A model generated the notes under the pieces. It saw only the letters and a list, made by a program, of their open reading frames with translations. It had not been told where the DNA came from and made no database searches. The position numbers and the translations under genes were made by a program. From Glomus cerebriforme (lineage: Eukaryota; Glomeromycota; Glomeromycetes; Glomerales; Glomeraceae): a DNA stretch of 60,126 nucleotides. Each line of letters begins with the position of its first letter. The first letter of the stretch is position 1. Shown here one piece after another: positions 1 through 13,168 of the stretch. The stretch lies in contig QKYT01000128.1 in NCBI GenBank assembly GCA_003550305.1, positions 134,425 to 194,550 on the forward strand. The letters are read 5' to 3'.

Positions 1-157
1 AAATCAATTTAAATCAATTAAATAGACTTCGAACGAGGTGTTTACCAAGTTTATTATTTCATGCACAAAATGGTTCGAAATAGAAAATTATCATATATAC
101 TTAATAAAGATTATCAACCAGATACTACTAACGCTATTAACATAATTAAAAAAAAGA

Positions 158-3133
158 ATGAAAGTTCCATGTTCTTGTAACAAATGTGAAGGAAAATTGG
201 TTGATCCTCGTACAAAAAAGAGATATGAATTAGCCGATAATGAAATTTTCTTACGAAGTTCTAATATAAATATACGTCAAGAAGATCAAGAAGTTTATGA
301 AGACATGGATACTGATGAATCGTCTCATTTGACTTCAATTAGAGTTTTGATGCAGGATATTAAACAATCTGTCGATACAGAAGAAAATCAGGATATAATG
401 GAAGACGATTCATATATTGATGTCGATTTTAACTTTTTACCTCGAGAATGCACTTCAAGGTATACCAAATACTTGATTAAACCAATTGAACCATCTGAAT
501 CTGAGCAAAGTACTGACATTTCAGCAAATAATGAACCAAATGAAATTTTTGAGAATTATTTTGAACCATCTGAATCTGAGCAAAGGCAAAGCACTGATAA
601 TGAACCAAATGAAATTTTTAAGAATTATTCATGTCCTCCCTTGGAATTATTTTATGATGCAAATATTATGCATACAATCCATAATAATCAATTTTTATGG
701 ATACTCTTATGGATAATGAACTTTCAAAAAAGGTTCAATATATCAGAAATGGCAATCAAATCTTTAATAAAATTCATAAAATTGGTTCTGAATAAAATCA
801 GAGGTGATGATTTTAATACATTTCCAGATTCACTTTACATGGCAAAAAATAAGCTTGGTTTGAAAGACCAATTTCAGACCTTTGTACCTTGCCCAAAATG
901 CCACAAGCTTTATGAAAAGGATAAAGTAGAAAACTTTCGTCAAGGTGTAACTCCTGCAATTATAAAATGTCATTATGTTGAGTTTTCCAATTTGTTAACC
1001 TGTCAGTTGAATTTGTGTTAAGAACCTTTATCTCAACTAACAAAATTATTAGATGCTTCGATCATAATTCGGTCTGAATTGATATATCTATTTGCCAGAA
1101 TTAATAATCAATTGGCAACAATGCTTCGTTGATCTGGTTTCAAAAGTTCTCTCAGACATTAGGTAACTCGGTCAAAGATGGATAACATTTTGACTGATAT
1201 TTATGATGGAGAAGTCTGGAGAACTTTCAAAGATGACAATTCGACTATTTTTTTCTGACCTGAAGTAGCAGATTCGCATCTCAGTCTTATGCTGAACCTT
1301 GATTAATTTCAGTCATATGACGGAACGATGCATAGTATGGGAGTAATATATGTGACTATTCGCAATTTGCCACGTGATATTTGCTTCCATTATAAAAACT
1401 TGCTACTTCTTGGTTTGTTACCTGGGCCGAATGAAGTTAGTTTGCACAAAATTAATCATTATTTGGCGCTGATTGTTAATGAGTTAGAGTCACTTTGGAA
1501 TGGAGTGACTTTGAATACAAATGAATGTCCAGAAGAAAAGAAAATTCGTGTGGCATTAATACTTGTATCATGTGACATTCCTACTGCCAGAAAAATATGC
1601 GGCAATGTTTTGGCATTAGTTTCATGCCATAGATGCCAAAAGAAGGCCAATTACAAGAATCACCAGCATAATTTTGCTGGTATGAATGACATGAATGAAT
1701 GGTTCATTACTTGAGATTTTACTCAACATTGTTAGGATGCTTTGGGATGAAGATACTATAATTCTAAAGCTTTAAGAAAATGATTTGTGAAGCAAACTGG
1801 TGTTAGATAATCTGAATTGCTACAGTTATCATATTTTGATCTGATGTACTGCCTGTTCCTAGGTATTGCAAGGTGGATTGTAAAGCAAATCTGGATAGAT
1901 CAAGGAATATTAACGAAGAATATTCTAAATGAAGTGCAGAAAAAGATGAATCAATTTTCTGTACCAGCAGATATCGGTCAGATTCTGGGAAAAATATATT
2001 ATGGTAAAGACTTTTTGAATTTTACTGCCAATTAGTGGAAAATTTTTTTACAATTAATTCAACTGTCTCGCTTTGGGATCATTTGGGAAATAATGATCGT
2101 AAAATTCTTACATATTTCATAAGAGTTTGTCAACTCTTTGTTAATAGAATTGTTGAGGTTAATATAATGACTGAAGTCTATCAGAAATTAATTGAAATAG
2201 TAAAACTAATAGAAAACAATTATGGTCGAGACCAAATCATACCGAATCTACATTTGGTACTTCATTTATGTGAATGCTTGTTTGATTATGGACNTTTATA
2301 TGCTTTTTGGTGTTTTTCCTTTGAGCGTATGAACGGCGTGCTAGGTAAGTCAAATTTACGTATATTTTTATTAATTTTTGGTCAATTTTACTTACTAATT
2401 CTCATATTTTTTAGGCTCTTTGCTTAATAGCCACTGACATATCAAACCAAAACTTATGCGAAGAATGATGTTTGATGCACAGATTATNGCTAAAANTTNT
2501 GAAATAAACCNNAAGGNTATCGAATTACTTGANAATNNACCGAATGTTAGATCTTTATCAGCAACAGATGAGTTTTNCTCTGATGAGATGTATCGATTTT
2601 TACTCTATTTTATGGATATTTGGATCTCAGTGATTACTGGAAGAGAACAATTTTCAGGTGAAATGTTAAGACCCTCATCTGAAGATGTATTATTGTCAAG
2701 CAAAATGCTTGACTGAATGGTTGATTATTATATGGTAACCTACAAAATGTATAATTTTCAGAAACCGTTTGGAGAAGGAACCAATGATTCAATAATTATT
2801 TGTGTCAAGATGAACCAATTTGGAAAATGTCGAATTGGTTCTGAAATATTCAGCTCAGCAATATCATTACGACACATTGCAAGCTCTTATGTTTTATCCA
2901 AATTTATGATGAATACTGATGAAGAAGACTGCTATTCAGATCAAATCCAGTATTTTTTCAAATATACAATCGATTTACCTGATGGGATTTTTGAGCACAA
3001 CTTGGTACAGTATATATTCAATGATATAAGCCAACAAATTCTCGATTTCATTTTAGCATTGATAATGATCAATAGACTTGTAATGTTGAACTTTGGAGTA
3101 AAAATTTTTATCCCAAACGTCAGGATTGCATAA
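158..3133 (+). pseudogene. Decayed Tnp2-family (CACTA-type) DNA transposase
   Basis: Translated fragments in order match a Tnp2-type transposase. There is an acidic N-terminal part with CPKCHKLYEKDKVENF (zinc-binding, near 890-940), then the YDGEVW segment with SHLSLMLNLD near 1200-1310. Next come MGVIYVTIRNLPRD and LLPGPNEVSLHKINHY near 1338-1460, and the block with SCDIPTARKICG and CHRCQKKA near 1560-1655. The C-terminal part (FWCFSFERMNGVLG near 2300-2345) resembles the domain that follows the catalytic core in this family. A GT-AG intron fits 2345-2414. Stops and frameshifts lie between almost all blocks (for example after 1021, 1714, 2035 and 2716), and ambiguous bases cluster at 2488-2577. 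The element is therefore inactive. The family assignment is by motif recognition. No terminal inverted repeats were found, so element ends are unknown. Confidence 0.75.
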
Positions 3134-4830
3134 TACCAGTGCATCACATTTTAAGGAGATTCATTCCCATAAAGTACAAATTATCAACTCATAAGAATGT
3201 AGTTGAATATTTAGCAATTAATCCAATTAATTGAAAGTATCATATTTGATAATGAAATATACATAATTCGTGTATAATTTGTATAAAATTTGTATAAAAT
3301 TCGTACAAAAAAATAAATATGTTTATTTTTATGTTTATTGTAACTTTTTACATTTATTGTATTATTTTTTATTATTAAATATTTAATTCGTATGTTTAAT
3401 CTATTGGATTAATGAATTGTTACGAACTCTATAAAAGTATACAATTCAGCTATCAATCAGATATTTCAAATGTTGATGATGATTGAAATTNAGCCAAAAT
3501 TTGAAANGAATNNGCNNAAATTTAGNNNAATNNTCACATGCCGAAACTTCTTATTTCGACTAGTGTATATGAATATAGTTTTTGTATAACTCTCTAAAAA
3601 ATTGATTTTTATATAAAAAAAACTTTTTACTTTAATAAAACCTTAAATAAAATATATTTAATTAATAATTAATATTTTATTTTTAAGTATAACTTCACAA
3701 AAAAAAATAACTTTTATTAAGATATTAAAACTGATTATCTAATTAGATTTTTGGTTATTATTGAATTAGTTAAAATTTCTCCATTATTTAATATAAAATA
3801 ATTATAAAATTCTATTTATTATAAAGAAATAAAGAAAATAGTATTTATTAAAATTTTTATTATTTTTAATAAATTTATTTTCATCTTATTATGAAAATTT
3901 TTTTTAATATTAAAAAAATTAAGAAAAGTTTATTTTATAATTAAAATCATTGAAATAACAAAATTTATAATAAAATTATACAAATAAAATACAAAAAAAA
4001 ACTTGTACTTCACAATGGTGATTAATAAGTATGGGAAATTTCATTAATAAAGGAAAAACATTAGGTAAATATTATTAGTGAAAAAGTTTCAAAGATTTTA
4101 AAGTATATAGAGAGTACGTACAATAGTGTCTTGTATGAAAAAGATTAGATTTAGAGTATAATAGTAGTGTTAATGATTTATATAATAGATTAGTTAGTTA
4201 TTTTGATAATTCACAGGTATAGAATCAGAAAATGGTTGATGAAATATAAGAACCTATTGCTAAAAGGTTTTGATATTAAGATTTATTTTTACAAATCACC
4301 ATTTCATATGACAAGTTATGCTTTTCTTATATAGAGGATATATTTATGATTTATTTACATGTAATTATTATCTAGACATTAACAATAAAATGCAATTAAC
4401 TTGTCAAAAAAAAAAACCTTTTTACAAAAAGTTTCAGTTATTTGAGTTAATATGTTTTTAAATTTTTTTTATATTATAAAAAAAATATAAAATATTTTCT
4501 GTTTTAATTTGAAATTTTAAATAATTTACTAACTATGATAAATATTAAGTCTTTATATTCTCTTAGAAGTCATCAAGTTTTATTTTTCATATTTACTATA
4601 TATTTGGTATTACATTTGACTTACATTTTTCAATTTTAAGCCGGCATTATGATTTTGGCCAGGATTAACAAAATTTTGGCCAAAATTATGATTTAATGAT
4701 CGGTCATTTTAGCTGCCTAAACTAATTTTGGCCAATTTTAATATTATACATATCTGAAGACAATTCTATGCCATAATTTATAATATGATAAGCATAATAA
4801 AAAAAAATTTGCTCAAAAATTTTGTTACAT
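3134..4830. other. Gene-free AT-rich DNA
   Basis: Long A and T runs, and a cluster of ambiguous bases at 3491-3533. No reading frame with recognisable protein features, no RNA gene and no clear repeat was seen. The first few hundred bases are probably the 3' flank of the decayed transposase. Confidence 0.5.
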
Positions 4831-5018
4831 TCCCTAATCCATCATTTTTTGGTAGCCATTTTGGAAAGTCTTAAGATCCGTGAGTACGTTAGTTAAACGA
4901 TAATGACAAGAGTCATCTTCTAAGGGTTTATAAGCCATGGCTTTATCTCGTTGTTCTATGCCGAGTTCTTCGATGAAATCTCTTCTTTTGCGGTGCCCTA
5001 CAGATGCTGATAGGATAA

Positions 5019-5670
5019 CTAGGTTATTCACGGGCTATATAGAATATCACGTGCGCTATTATGATTTATTGTGTGTGGCGTATACACCGGTGGAATTCTT
5101 TCGTACCTCTTTTCCCATTTATTAAAAATTTTTACTCTATTTCCACAAATGAAGAATAAATACTTGTTATTTCATAGATTTCTGAGAATAACTAGGTTAT
5201 TCACTGATGCCTTGAGGGCCCCCCCGAAGGGAGGGAAGCATCAGCGAATAAAGTTATTCATAAGATTTCTATTGGAATAACAGGTTTATCTCATTGCGTA
5301 TGACGTATACACCGATGGATTTTATATTTAATATACTTTTCTCAAGCTTCTTATAAACTAGTGGAATAAGTGACAAAAAAATCCATCGGTGTATACATAA
5401 TACCGATGGGATAATATCAAATTACAGCCACTTTCAGGAGTTAAGAATATAGACAAACATATCTCAAAATGGTTCCATATAAATTCAATAAAGTAGCAAA
5501 GAATTTTATGTAATATGGTTCAAGAAATTAATAAGCGATATATTGTTATAATAAGATGTACATTTTTATATTTATTATTAAAATTAAATACATGTTTTCT
5601 GTTATTATACAATAAATCAATGGGTAAGTTATAAAAAATTCCGCCGGTGTATACATAATACCGATGGAAT
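5019..5670. repeat. Inverted-repeat complex with GTATACACCGATGG motifs and a GC hairpin
   Basis: GTATACACCGGTGGAA starts at 5080 and GTATACACCGATGG at 5305. Their inverted forms CCATCGGTGTATAC (from about 5383) and CCGGTGTATAC (from about 5643) lie on the right. Both right-hand copies are followed directly by ATAATACCGATGG. A direct repeat ATAACTAGGTTATTCAC occurs near 5019 and again near 5187. Between the arms, 5204-5244 is a GC-rich hairpin closed by CTGATGC/GCATCAG with an inner C7/GGGAGGG pairing. The layout suggests nested or tandem foldback elements (MITE-like). No target duplication was identified. Confidence 0.5.
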
Positions 5671-5826
5671 AATATGACTAATTAGGTACTGAATCTACAG
5701 TATACCGGATCCGTCTTTAAAAAGATTATCAGTTATTATATAATTTCTGATCTAATGTGATAATTTTTTTTTTTTTGAAAAAAAAAAATAATAAATCATA
5801 ATGACCCTATTATAGGATTATATTTT

Positions 5827-5882
5827 CGTCGCCTGCAGGATTCGAACCTGCGCTCCCGCGTTAACCACTCCGCCAAAGCGAC
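5827..5882 (-). pseudogene. tRNA-Ser-like relic without anticodon arm
   Basis: Read on the minus strand, 56 bases form a 7-bp acceptor stem (GTCGCTT with AGGCGAC, one G-T pair), a D arm closed by GCG/CGC, and a perfect T arm (GCAGG, loop TTCGAAT, CCTGC), with discriminator G. Both internal Pol III promoter boxes are present: box A TGGCGGAGTGG and box B GGTTCGAATCC. Only about six bases separate the D and T arms. The anticodon stem-loop and most of the variable arm, about 26 bases in a normal serine tRNA, are missing. It cannot decode. The arms most resemble eukaryotic tRNA-Ser. A T-rich stretch about 40 bases downstream on this strand could end Pol III transcription. Confidence 0.7.
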
Positions 5883-6928
5883 ATGTAAGTTTATTCGTAT
5901 AATATAATTTTTCTAGTGATATTATATTATAATATTTAGAATGCTTTCAAATGCTAATTTAATTTAACCGTGCATTATCGACGATCGTGATGGAAAATTT
6001 ATTGTTCCGTGCAGAATGTAAAAAGGGTATATCCCTGTATTGCAAATTTAAAACTGATTCAGGGTACGTATTTATGGGGGAGGGATGGATAAATGTTTTT
6101 TAAGGTGAATTGAGTTAGTTAGGATGGTTAGGGTAATTTAAGAATATTATCCGATGAATTAATTATAAAAAGGAAAAGAGGCGGAGAGTTTGGCTCTCGG
6201 GCTGACATTAGCCGCATCGGGAAAAGTTAAACCGGAAATCCGCGTTGAGGCGTATTTTTATTATGTTTTACCATTCATGATCTGATTAAGGCGTATTATT
6301 TAAGCATTTTAAGCATTTATAGCACCTAACTAGGATGCGTATAGCGATTAGTGTCCTGATACATGCAACATCTAGACACAATGACGCGTAAACGGGCATT
6401 GGCTGAAACAACTAAAACAAAGAAAATCTCATCGTCTTCGTTGTTCTTAACTTGTCATACATATAAGAAAAAAAATGATAAAAAAAAACGCGCTTTTTAT
6501 TCGCACAAATATAACTATATATATATATATTTTTTTTAATATATTTTTTTTTGTGCAATGATAAGAATCAGAACAATAAGAGCTAATAAAAAAAAATACA
6601 AAAGGATAATTTATCTACATTTGATTGATTTACAATAAAATAATAACAATAAAAAAAAAATAGAATATACACCAGTGAACTCGATATCCAGCCTAAGCAT
6701 CACGTGAATGACATAATATCGAAATTCGACTATGTATTCTTTTTTTTTTTTTAATATCCATCCATTATCGTAATAAATATAATAAAATATAATAATGATT
6801 AAATAATATCTGTACCAGCAAATATATGTTTTTCTATATAATATATATTTTCCAAATTGTTTTTTTCCCGGATTTTTCCAAAGTTTTATTTATTTTTTTT
6901 TTAACGCGAATTTTTTAAAGTGGTTATT
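5883..6928. other. Intergenic DNA downstream of the first SPRY gene
   Basis: No gene was recognised. The stretch near 6050-6380 is less AT-rich than its surroundings but has no convincing coding frame. Homopolymer A/T runs dominate from 6460 onward and probably include the 3' untranslated region of the minus-strand SPRY gene. Confidence 0.4.
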
Positions 6929-8645
6929 TTAATCCGACAGACCGACACGTTCTAATTCAACATTTTCAGATTTACATTTTTCATAACTACCAATTAATTC
7001 ACCACCTCTTAATTGTTTAACAATGGAAAGAGGAGCACCGGGACCAAAATTTCTAGCCAATTTATATTTAAATAAATCTTTAGTACCTTCAGAAACTTCA
7101 CCACCAAAATTAATTTCTAATTTACATTGTCCATTAGCGGCGATAGTAGGATACCAAACATGTTTTAAATCATTATCATCATTATCAAAAGTATCAAATG
7201 GATTTTTTGAAAAAGTGGTATAAGGACCTAAATAATCACCATTTTTTGTAAAGAATATTTCCTTTGTACCAGGCTTATAACCACATCCTATAGTATCACC
7301 AATGGAATAAGGTGGAGCATATTCTTTACCAGAATTGATATCATTATGATATAAATGACCATTATTTGATTGATATCCAATAGAATGTTTATTCCATCCG
7401 GGTAATCTATTAAGGAAAAACAAAGGAATAAATAAAAAATTTTAATATATATATTTCACTCGAATTTTTTTTTTTTTTTAAAAAAAAAAANAAAATTAAC
7501 TTTAAAAATAATAATAATAATTACCTAAAGTAAGGATATGGTTTGGTAGATAAACCAATAGAAATAATGGTATCAACATCGGTAGCTTTTGAAAGAATAG
7601 TAACTTCAAAATAATGAATAACTTCTTCTTGGAATGTGATAGGTTTAATAGCATTACTACTATTTCTTTTAACTTGATTTCTAGAAGAATTTTTAACACT
7701 ATTCAATCTATCAGCAGGAGTAGAAATACTATTTCTTCTTACGGAAGAAGATTTTGGAACGAAGAAAGGATAATTTGATTGTACGCAAACATCATTTGTA
7801 ACACTACTCCATTTTCTAGTATTAATTTCAACCAATTTTCCATAATTTGTGATTTGTACAACACCACTTTCATCAACGGTATTATTTTCTATGATAAATT
7901 TCCAAGGAGAATAAGGATTTATACAAACATTTTCATGAGCTTTTAATATAGAATGAATTTCTGCTTGAATTGGTAAATGATCTTTTGGAGGATTTTTAAC
8001 CAAAAATTCCAATGCTTTTTCTGATAAATCCTTTTTTGGAATAGGTCCATTTAAAGATAAAGAAATACTTGAATTAGAAGGATGATAAGCGTAAGGAGGA
8101 GGAGTTAAAACATTATTTAAACCACTACTTTTCATTATATTTGAAGGATTATCATCATTATTATTGTTAACTTTTTTATCTTCAGAAGATAATATAACAG
8201 ATTGTAAAGAATCATTATCAAAATTATAAAATTTCTTTTTAAAACCAAAAATATCCTTTTTTAAATTGTTATTATTAGAATAAACATCAGTTATCCAATT
8301 ATTTTCTAAATCCAATTCATCAACCTTGTTACTTATACTACCACCACTTGTTGTACAAGTATTATTATTAGTTTGTCGTATTATAGTAGTAGTAATATTT
8401 TTACTAATCTCATTTTTTACTTTTTGTTTTCTTTTATAAATAGAATATACACAACATATTGCGATTGATGATAAAAGTAATATGAAAAATATAAACATCA
8501 TTATAAATCTCAATGAAAAACCAACAGGTTTAGCATTTCCATTGTTCGTATTATTATTATCATCATCAAAAATACCTTGTGAAGATATTAATGATGAATT
8601 AATCAAAACGATAATTAATGATGATAATGAAATTATTCGAGACAT
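6929..8645 (-). CDS. Membrane-anchored SPRY protein, Ssh4/Ear1-like, with PPxY motif
   Basis: Two exons: 8645-7525 and 7406-6929, with a 118-base GT-AG intron (7524-7407) splitting an Arg codon. The product is about 532 residues. It has a hydrophobic N-terminus (possible signal peptide, residues 1-22), one transmembrane segment at about 45-68 followed by a basic stop-transfer KRKQK, and an Asn-rich linker. TPPPYAYH near residue 181 is a PPxY motif. A SPRY fold occupies roughly 245-480 (SPWKF, RKWSS, SNYPF, then SIGYQSNNG, GDTIGCGYKP, FFTKNGDYLG). In yeast, Ssh4 and Ear1 share this layout and use PY motifs to bring the Rsp5 ubiquitin ligase to endosomal cargo. That role is inferred here from architecture. 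ATG 8645 is favoured by the hydrophobic N-terminus. A related gene lies head-to-head at 13169. Confidence 0.85.
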
Positions 8646-8702
8646 TTTCTTTAAAAAAGTAATTTGTTTTTTTACTGCGGATCCTAGTTATAATATATTA
8701 CA

Positions 8703-8720
8703 GGGGGGGGGAGGAGGTGG
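8703..8720. promoter_or_regulatory. G-tract just upstream of the SPRY gene start
   Basis: A run of nine G followed by AGGAGGTGG lies about 58-75 bases upstream of the minus-strand ATG at 8645. On the gene's coding strand it is a C-rich tract in the promoter or 5' leader. It is the strongest G-run in the window. Any regulatory role is inference. Confidence 0.35.
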
Positions 8721-9009
8721 TGAATAGGATAAAGGATTATTGTTTTTTTTTTAGAACAAAGATGAAAAAAAAAGAAAAAAAGAATTTTTTTTTTTCTCTT
8801 TTTCGCCAAATTCGTTTTTTTTTTCATACTCCTTCATTTCATATTCTTTATATACTTTTTCTTTATGAGTTTCAAATTGTGTTTCATTCTAACAATAAAA
8901 AAGAAAGAACGCGTAATACGTGTATTTTACATCAATGCATGAATATATTTTCATTTTTTGTAACTTTTTTTATATATTATCTTACCTTTTATTGTCATTA
9001 TGCGTCCTG

Positions 9010-12000
9010 AACTTTAAATCTATTATTATTATTTATAAAAAAAAATCATTTTATAATAAATCAATGATCAAAAAAAGTAAAAGATCCATCTTATAAGGTA
9101 AAGATGATCAAAAAAAATGCAATGCAGGAGATGCATTGTCGCCAGTATATCTAACACTTTCTAAATATACTAGAATAATAATAAATATATATACACAAAA
9201 AACAATGAAAAAAATTTTTTTTTTTGTTATTTTAGCAAACCTCCTTTTTTTTTTGTTTAAAAAAGGAACAATGTTTATTGCCAATGTTTTTTCGTGTAAC
9301 GTCCAAGGATGTCAGCCAAGCTTTAAAAAGAATAGAAAGGTTACGCGAAACGATTAGCTGAATCGTTTCAAATGTAAATTAGTTTTTAAAAAAGTAAATG
9401 TAAAAAAAAAGTGAGAGAGGAAAGGTAACACCACATTCCTAAAAATATATAGAATGACATAATTAATAATTCTTCTATGATAATATTTTTCTTTTTAGGA
9501 AATTTATGACTTCTTAATCATAATAATATGTATGGAAATTGGAAAAAAGTTTTTTTTTTCAAGTAGGATAAGAAAGGATTGATTAGATTTTTTATATCTA
9601 ACTATGAACGAATTTCTTGGCTAAAGGCGAAAAAATTATAGTATGATAGATATTTCTTTATCGCATGACCAAGTAATATTTATTGGATGTTGTTATGTTG
9701 TTATGCAAGGAAATATGCGGCGTGTTGATCATTCCTTTGTGACATCCATTTAAAACTGAAAATCAATTAAATCAAATAACATGTTTCAAATAACTGTATT
9801 AGTATTTATAATACAGTAATGTCTCAGAATTATTGTATAACAGTTTCAAGAGTTTAGTAGAAATTGTGTCGACCTTTTTTCTTTTTTCTTTTCTTAAAAA
9901 AAAAAAATTGTACAAATTACGAATTTTTTTTTTTTTACGGAACGGTAGAAGTTACGGCTAAAATGATTATCATAAAAATTTTCGGAGTAATCGGAATTAA
10001 CGGAACGGATTACGGAACGGAAATTTGCATGAATAATACCGAAAATATAACGGAACAGAACGTGATAAAAAAATTTTTCTTATCATAAATTTTAAAAAAT
10101 TTATTTTATTATTTATATAATAATAATAAAAGGCTGTATATTCCTAAAATAAGTCGAGCTAATCATTATCTTTACTTGTATTTAACAATGAATGTACTCA
10201 AAAAAGCCAAGTGCTTGGTTACTATGATCATACTTATTATTGCCTTAGCAGGAACCTTTACCATTATACTCAAATTATCTCTAAATATAGTATATATAAT
10301 AATCTAGACGTTATTGGACGTATTTTCTTAGGTAAATATTAATGCATAATAAAACTGAAAATCACGATATTACACGAAAAGATATTTTTGGGAAACCTTA
10401 AATAAATAAATTAAATATTTATATTTTTGGAATTTCCAAGATCTTTTTTTAATAGTAAAACAATGATATTTTCTTTGTTGTTATCTTTTTCGATCTTAAT
10501 GGCTTTGAGATTGCTTTGAGGCTTTTTTTTTTTTACTTTTACTTTTTTTTTAATGTTGAATTTTTTTTTTTTGTAAAACCAACAAACGTCTTTATTCGTC
10601 ATAGATTGAAAAAAAAACATTTTATACGGTTTAAAATCTAAAAATAATTAATTGTTTTTTAAATGAATTTTTTTTTAGAATTGAATTGAATTTTTTATTA
10701 TTTTAATTTTCGAAAAGAGATTAGATTCTTTTCGAAAAAGAAAAAAAAATTAAAATTTGATTATAATTAGATTATGATTATTTAATTTTAAAAAGATTTA
10801 AATTAGATTGTTTTATTTTCGTTTTATTTTCGAAAAAGAAGAAAAAAAAAATTTTTTTTTGAAACTTTGATTGTTTTATTTTTAATTTCGAAAAAAAAGA
10901 AATTAGACCATTTTTGATTGTTTATTCAGGCAAAATTTTTTCGAAAAGACAAATTAGATTATTTTGTTTTATTTTTATTTTATTTTATTTTATTTTATTT
11001 TTTTTGTTTTGTTTTCAAAGAAAAAAAAAATTTACTTTTTTTTTTCGAAAGAGAAAGATTTTTAAAAAAGAGAATAGAAAAAATTTTACATTATTTTCAT
11101 TATTTTAATTATTTTAAAATAAAAAATTATCATTTTTTTTTCGAAAAAGAAGTTTTCAAGTTCAAAAAAAAGAATTAAAATAAAATTGTCATTATTCTTT
11201 GTAAAATGGAAAATATTTCTTGAAAAATTCTAGCGTGAAATTCATAAATTCATTATTTAGAAGAATTTAGAAACTAAATCAATTATGTTCTTTTTTTCTT
11301 GATGGAACTTTCTATCTTTCTGTATAATTTTTAAAAAAATGTATTAATTGTTTTAGGATAAATTTGGAAAACAAAAGAAATGACATTATACATCAAAAGT
11401 TGTCAAAAAAGAAAAAGTCGACCAAATGTAAAAATTGAATTCGTGACGTCGTACAATTTTAAACTTTACTAAGCAAATTATTAAAAAAAACGTCATGCAC
11501 CAATTATTAATTGAAAAAAAAAAAACTTGAAATGGTAAATGAATCGATTTAAATGGTACTTTATTATCGGTCCGTATTCAGCCATCAGAAAAAGATATCG
11601 TGGCATCATCATATTTAAATTTATTTTAATTTCGGTACATTTCTCCGAACGAATTCGGAAATGCGGAATTATAATATTACCATAAATCGTTAATACAAGT
11701 TAAATGTTGTCACATTGCATAATGAAGTGTTTTTTAGGCGTAAAAAAAAAAAAGCAGTAAGCAAACTGGTCTTTATTTTTTTAATTTTTCCGATTTTAAT
11801 AATCTTTTTTAAACTTTTTTTGTTACACCAAAAGATAAATTATGATTTTTTTTTTAAAAAAAAAAAATTTTTTTGTTCAATTATTACGATCATCGGTATC
11901 ACTTTTTTTTTTTTTTTTTTGACAGCAAGTTTTATCAAAAGTTTAATTTAAAAAATATGCACAATTCTCTCATTGTTGTTTGATCCAAGAATTAGTAAAA

Positions 12001-13168
12001 ATTAGTCAGCCGGAAGGTTTAATAACCGAATTACATTTTTTTGAAAACTGCTTATCATGTTATCAACGCACGCTTATTCATAAGACTGTGAACACATTTT
12101 TTACCCACACCGTACGCTTTTTCACGCATTATTTACTGCACATTATTCCATTAATTACTTTTCCTACATAAAAAGTATTCTTTAATGGTAAATGGATTAC
12201 TAAATACATACATAAAATCATTACTCATTATTATTATCATTATTATTATCATTTATTTTTTTTTTAAAAAAAAAAAGGGTTCAAAAATAAATATTTTTTT
12301 GCTTGCATGTGTTTACAGGTTTAAAAACATGATAGAAAAAATCTAAAAAACTTGTTTGATAAATTTAGAATATGAACAATAAGTTAAAATAAGTTAAAAT
12401 AAGTTTTAAAAAAAAATGCTTAAAAAAAAAAATTTTAATTTACCTTAATTGATAAAGAAATGATCTTCATTATACTAAGGCCTCGGAACGTCTAGAAATA
12501 TCAATTGCATTGTAAAGTTTCATTTTAAGAAATTTTATTTTGTATTTCGTATTGTTTATTTCATATCAAGGAAAAAATTGTCCGTTCTGTATGATTTCAA
12601 CCATTTAAATAAATTAAAAAATTTAACTATAATGAAATAAAGTATAAAGTATATAATATTTTCTTTATCTAAAAAATTTTCTTTGTTACACGTGACTCCA
12701 AAAAAAAAAATAGTTTTTAAGAATTACTTTTCCCCCCGAATTTACTTTTTTTTTTTCCTTGATTTTTTTTTCACGATTTTTTTTTTTATATATATATATA
12801 TTTTTCAGTTTGTTTATTATTTTTGAAAAATCATTTTATTTATTTACAAAAATAAAAATTATTTAGTTTATCATCATTCCGTAATAACCCTTTTTTTTTT
12901 CTTACCGTAATTTTTTTTTTTTTTTTTTGTGATAATCACAAAAAAAGATTAAGTTCGATTTTATTCTAATATATAAATATAAATTCTCGAAATTCGATTC
13001 TAATTTTTTTTCCCCGTAAAATTCAATTTTTTTTTTCATCCTTAGAAGAAAAAAAAAAAGTGATAATTAGTGATAATAAAATTATTTAAATAATAATAAT
13101 AATTGATAACAAGGAAAAAAAAATTAACATTATTATTATTATTATTTGTTATTAAAAAGAAAAAAAAA
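9010..13168. other. 4-kb AT-rich spacer between divergent SPRY genes
   Basis: No coding frame was supported. The spacer holds T-rich and A-rich tracts, an ATTTT microsatellite at about 10966-11001, and an imperfect repeat rich in CGGAACGG and TTACGGAACGG at about 9935-10065. As the shared upstream region of two divergent genes it should contain both promoters, but no core element could be assigned. Confidence 0.45.
9935..10065. repeat. Imperfect CGGAACGG-rich repeat
   Basis: The words ACGGAACGG, TTACGG and TAACGGAAC recur at irregular spacing over about 130 bases, in a region otherwise dominated by T tracts. The repeat is degenerate and no unit length could be fixed. Confidence 0.4.

Noticed and set aside
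4834..5125. Two overlapping frames of 62-65 codons on opposite strands
   Set aside because: They overlap each other and the repeat complex, with no protein family features.
7502..7699. 65-codon minus-strand frame over the 3' end of SPRY exon 1
   Set aside because: It is an out-of-frame shadow of the SPRY gene and its intron.
10914..11178. Overlapping frames of 64 and 86 codons
   Set aside because: Phe-rich and Lys-rich translations of an ATTTT microsatellite and poly-A tracts.
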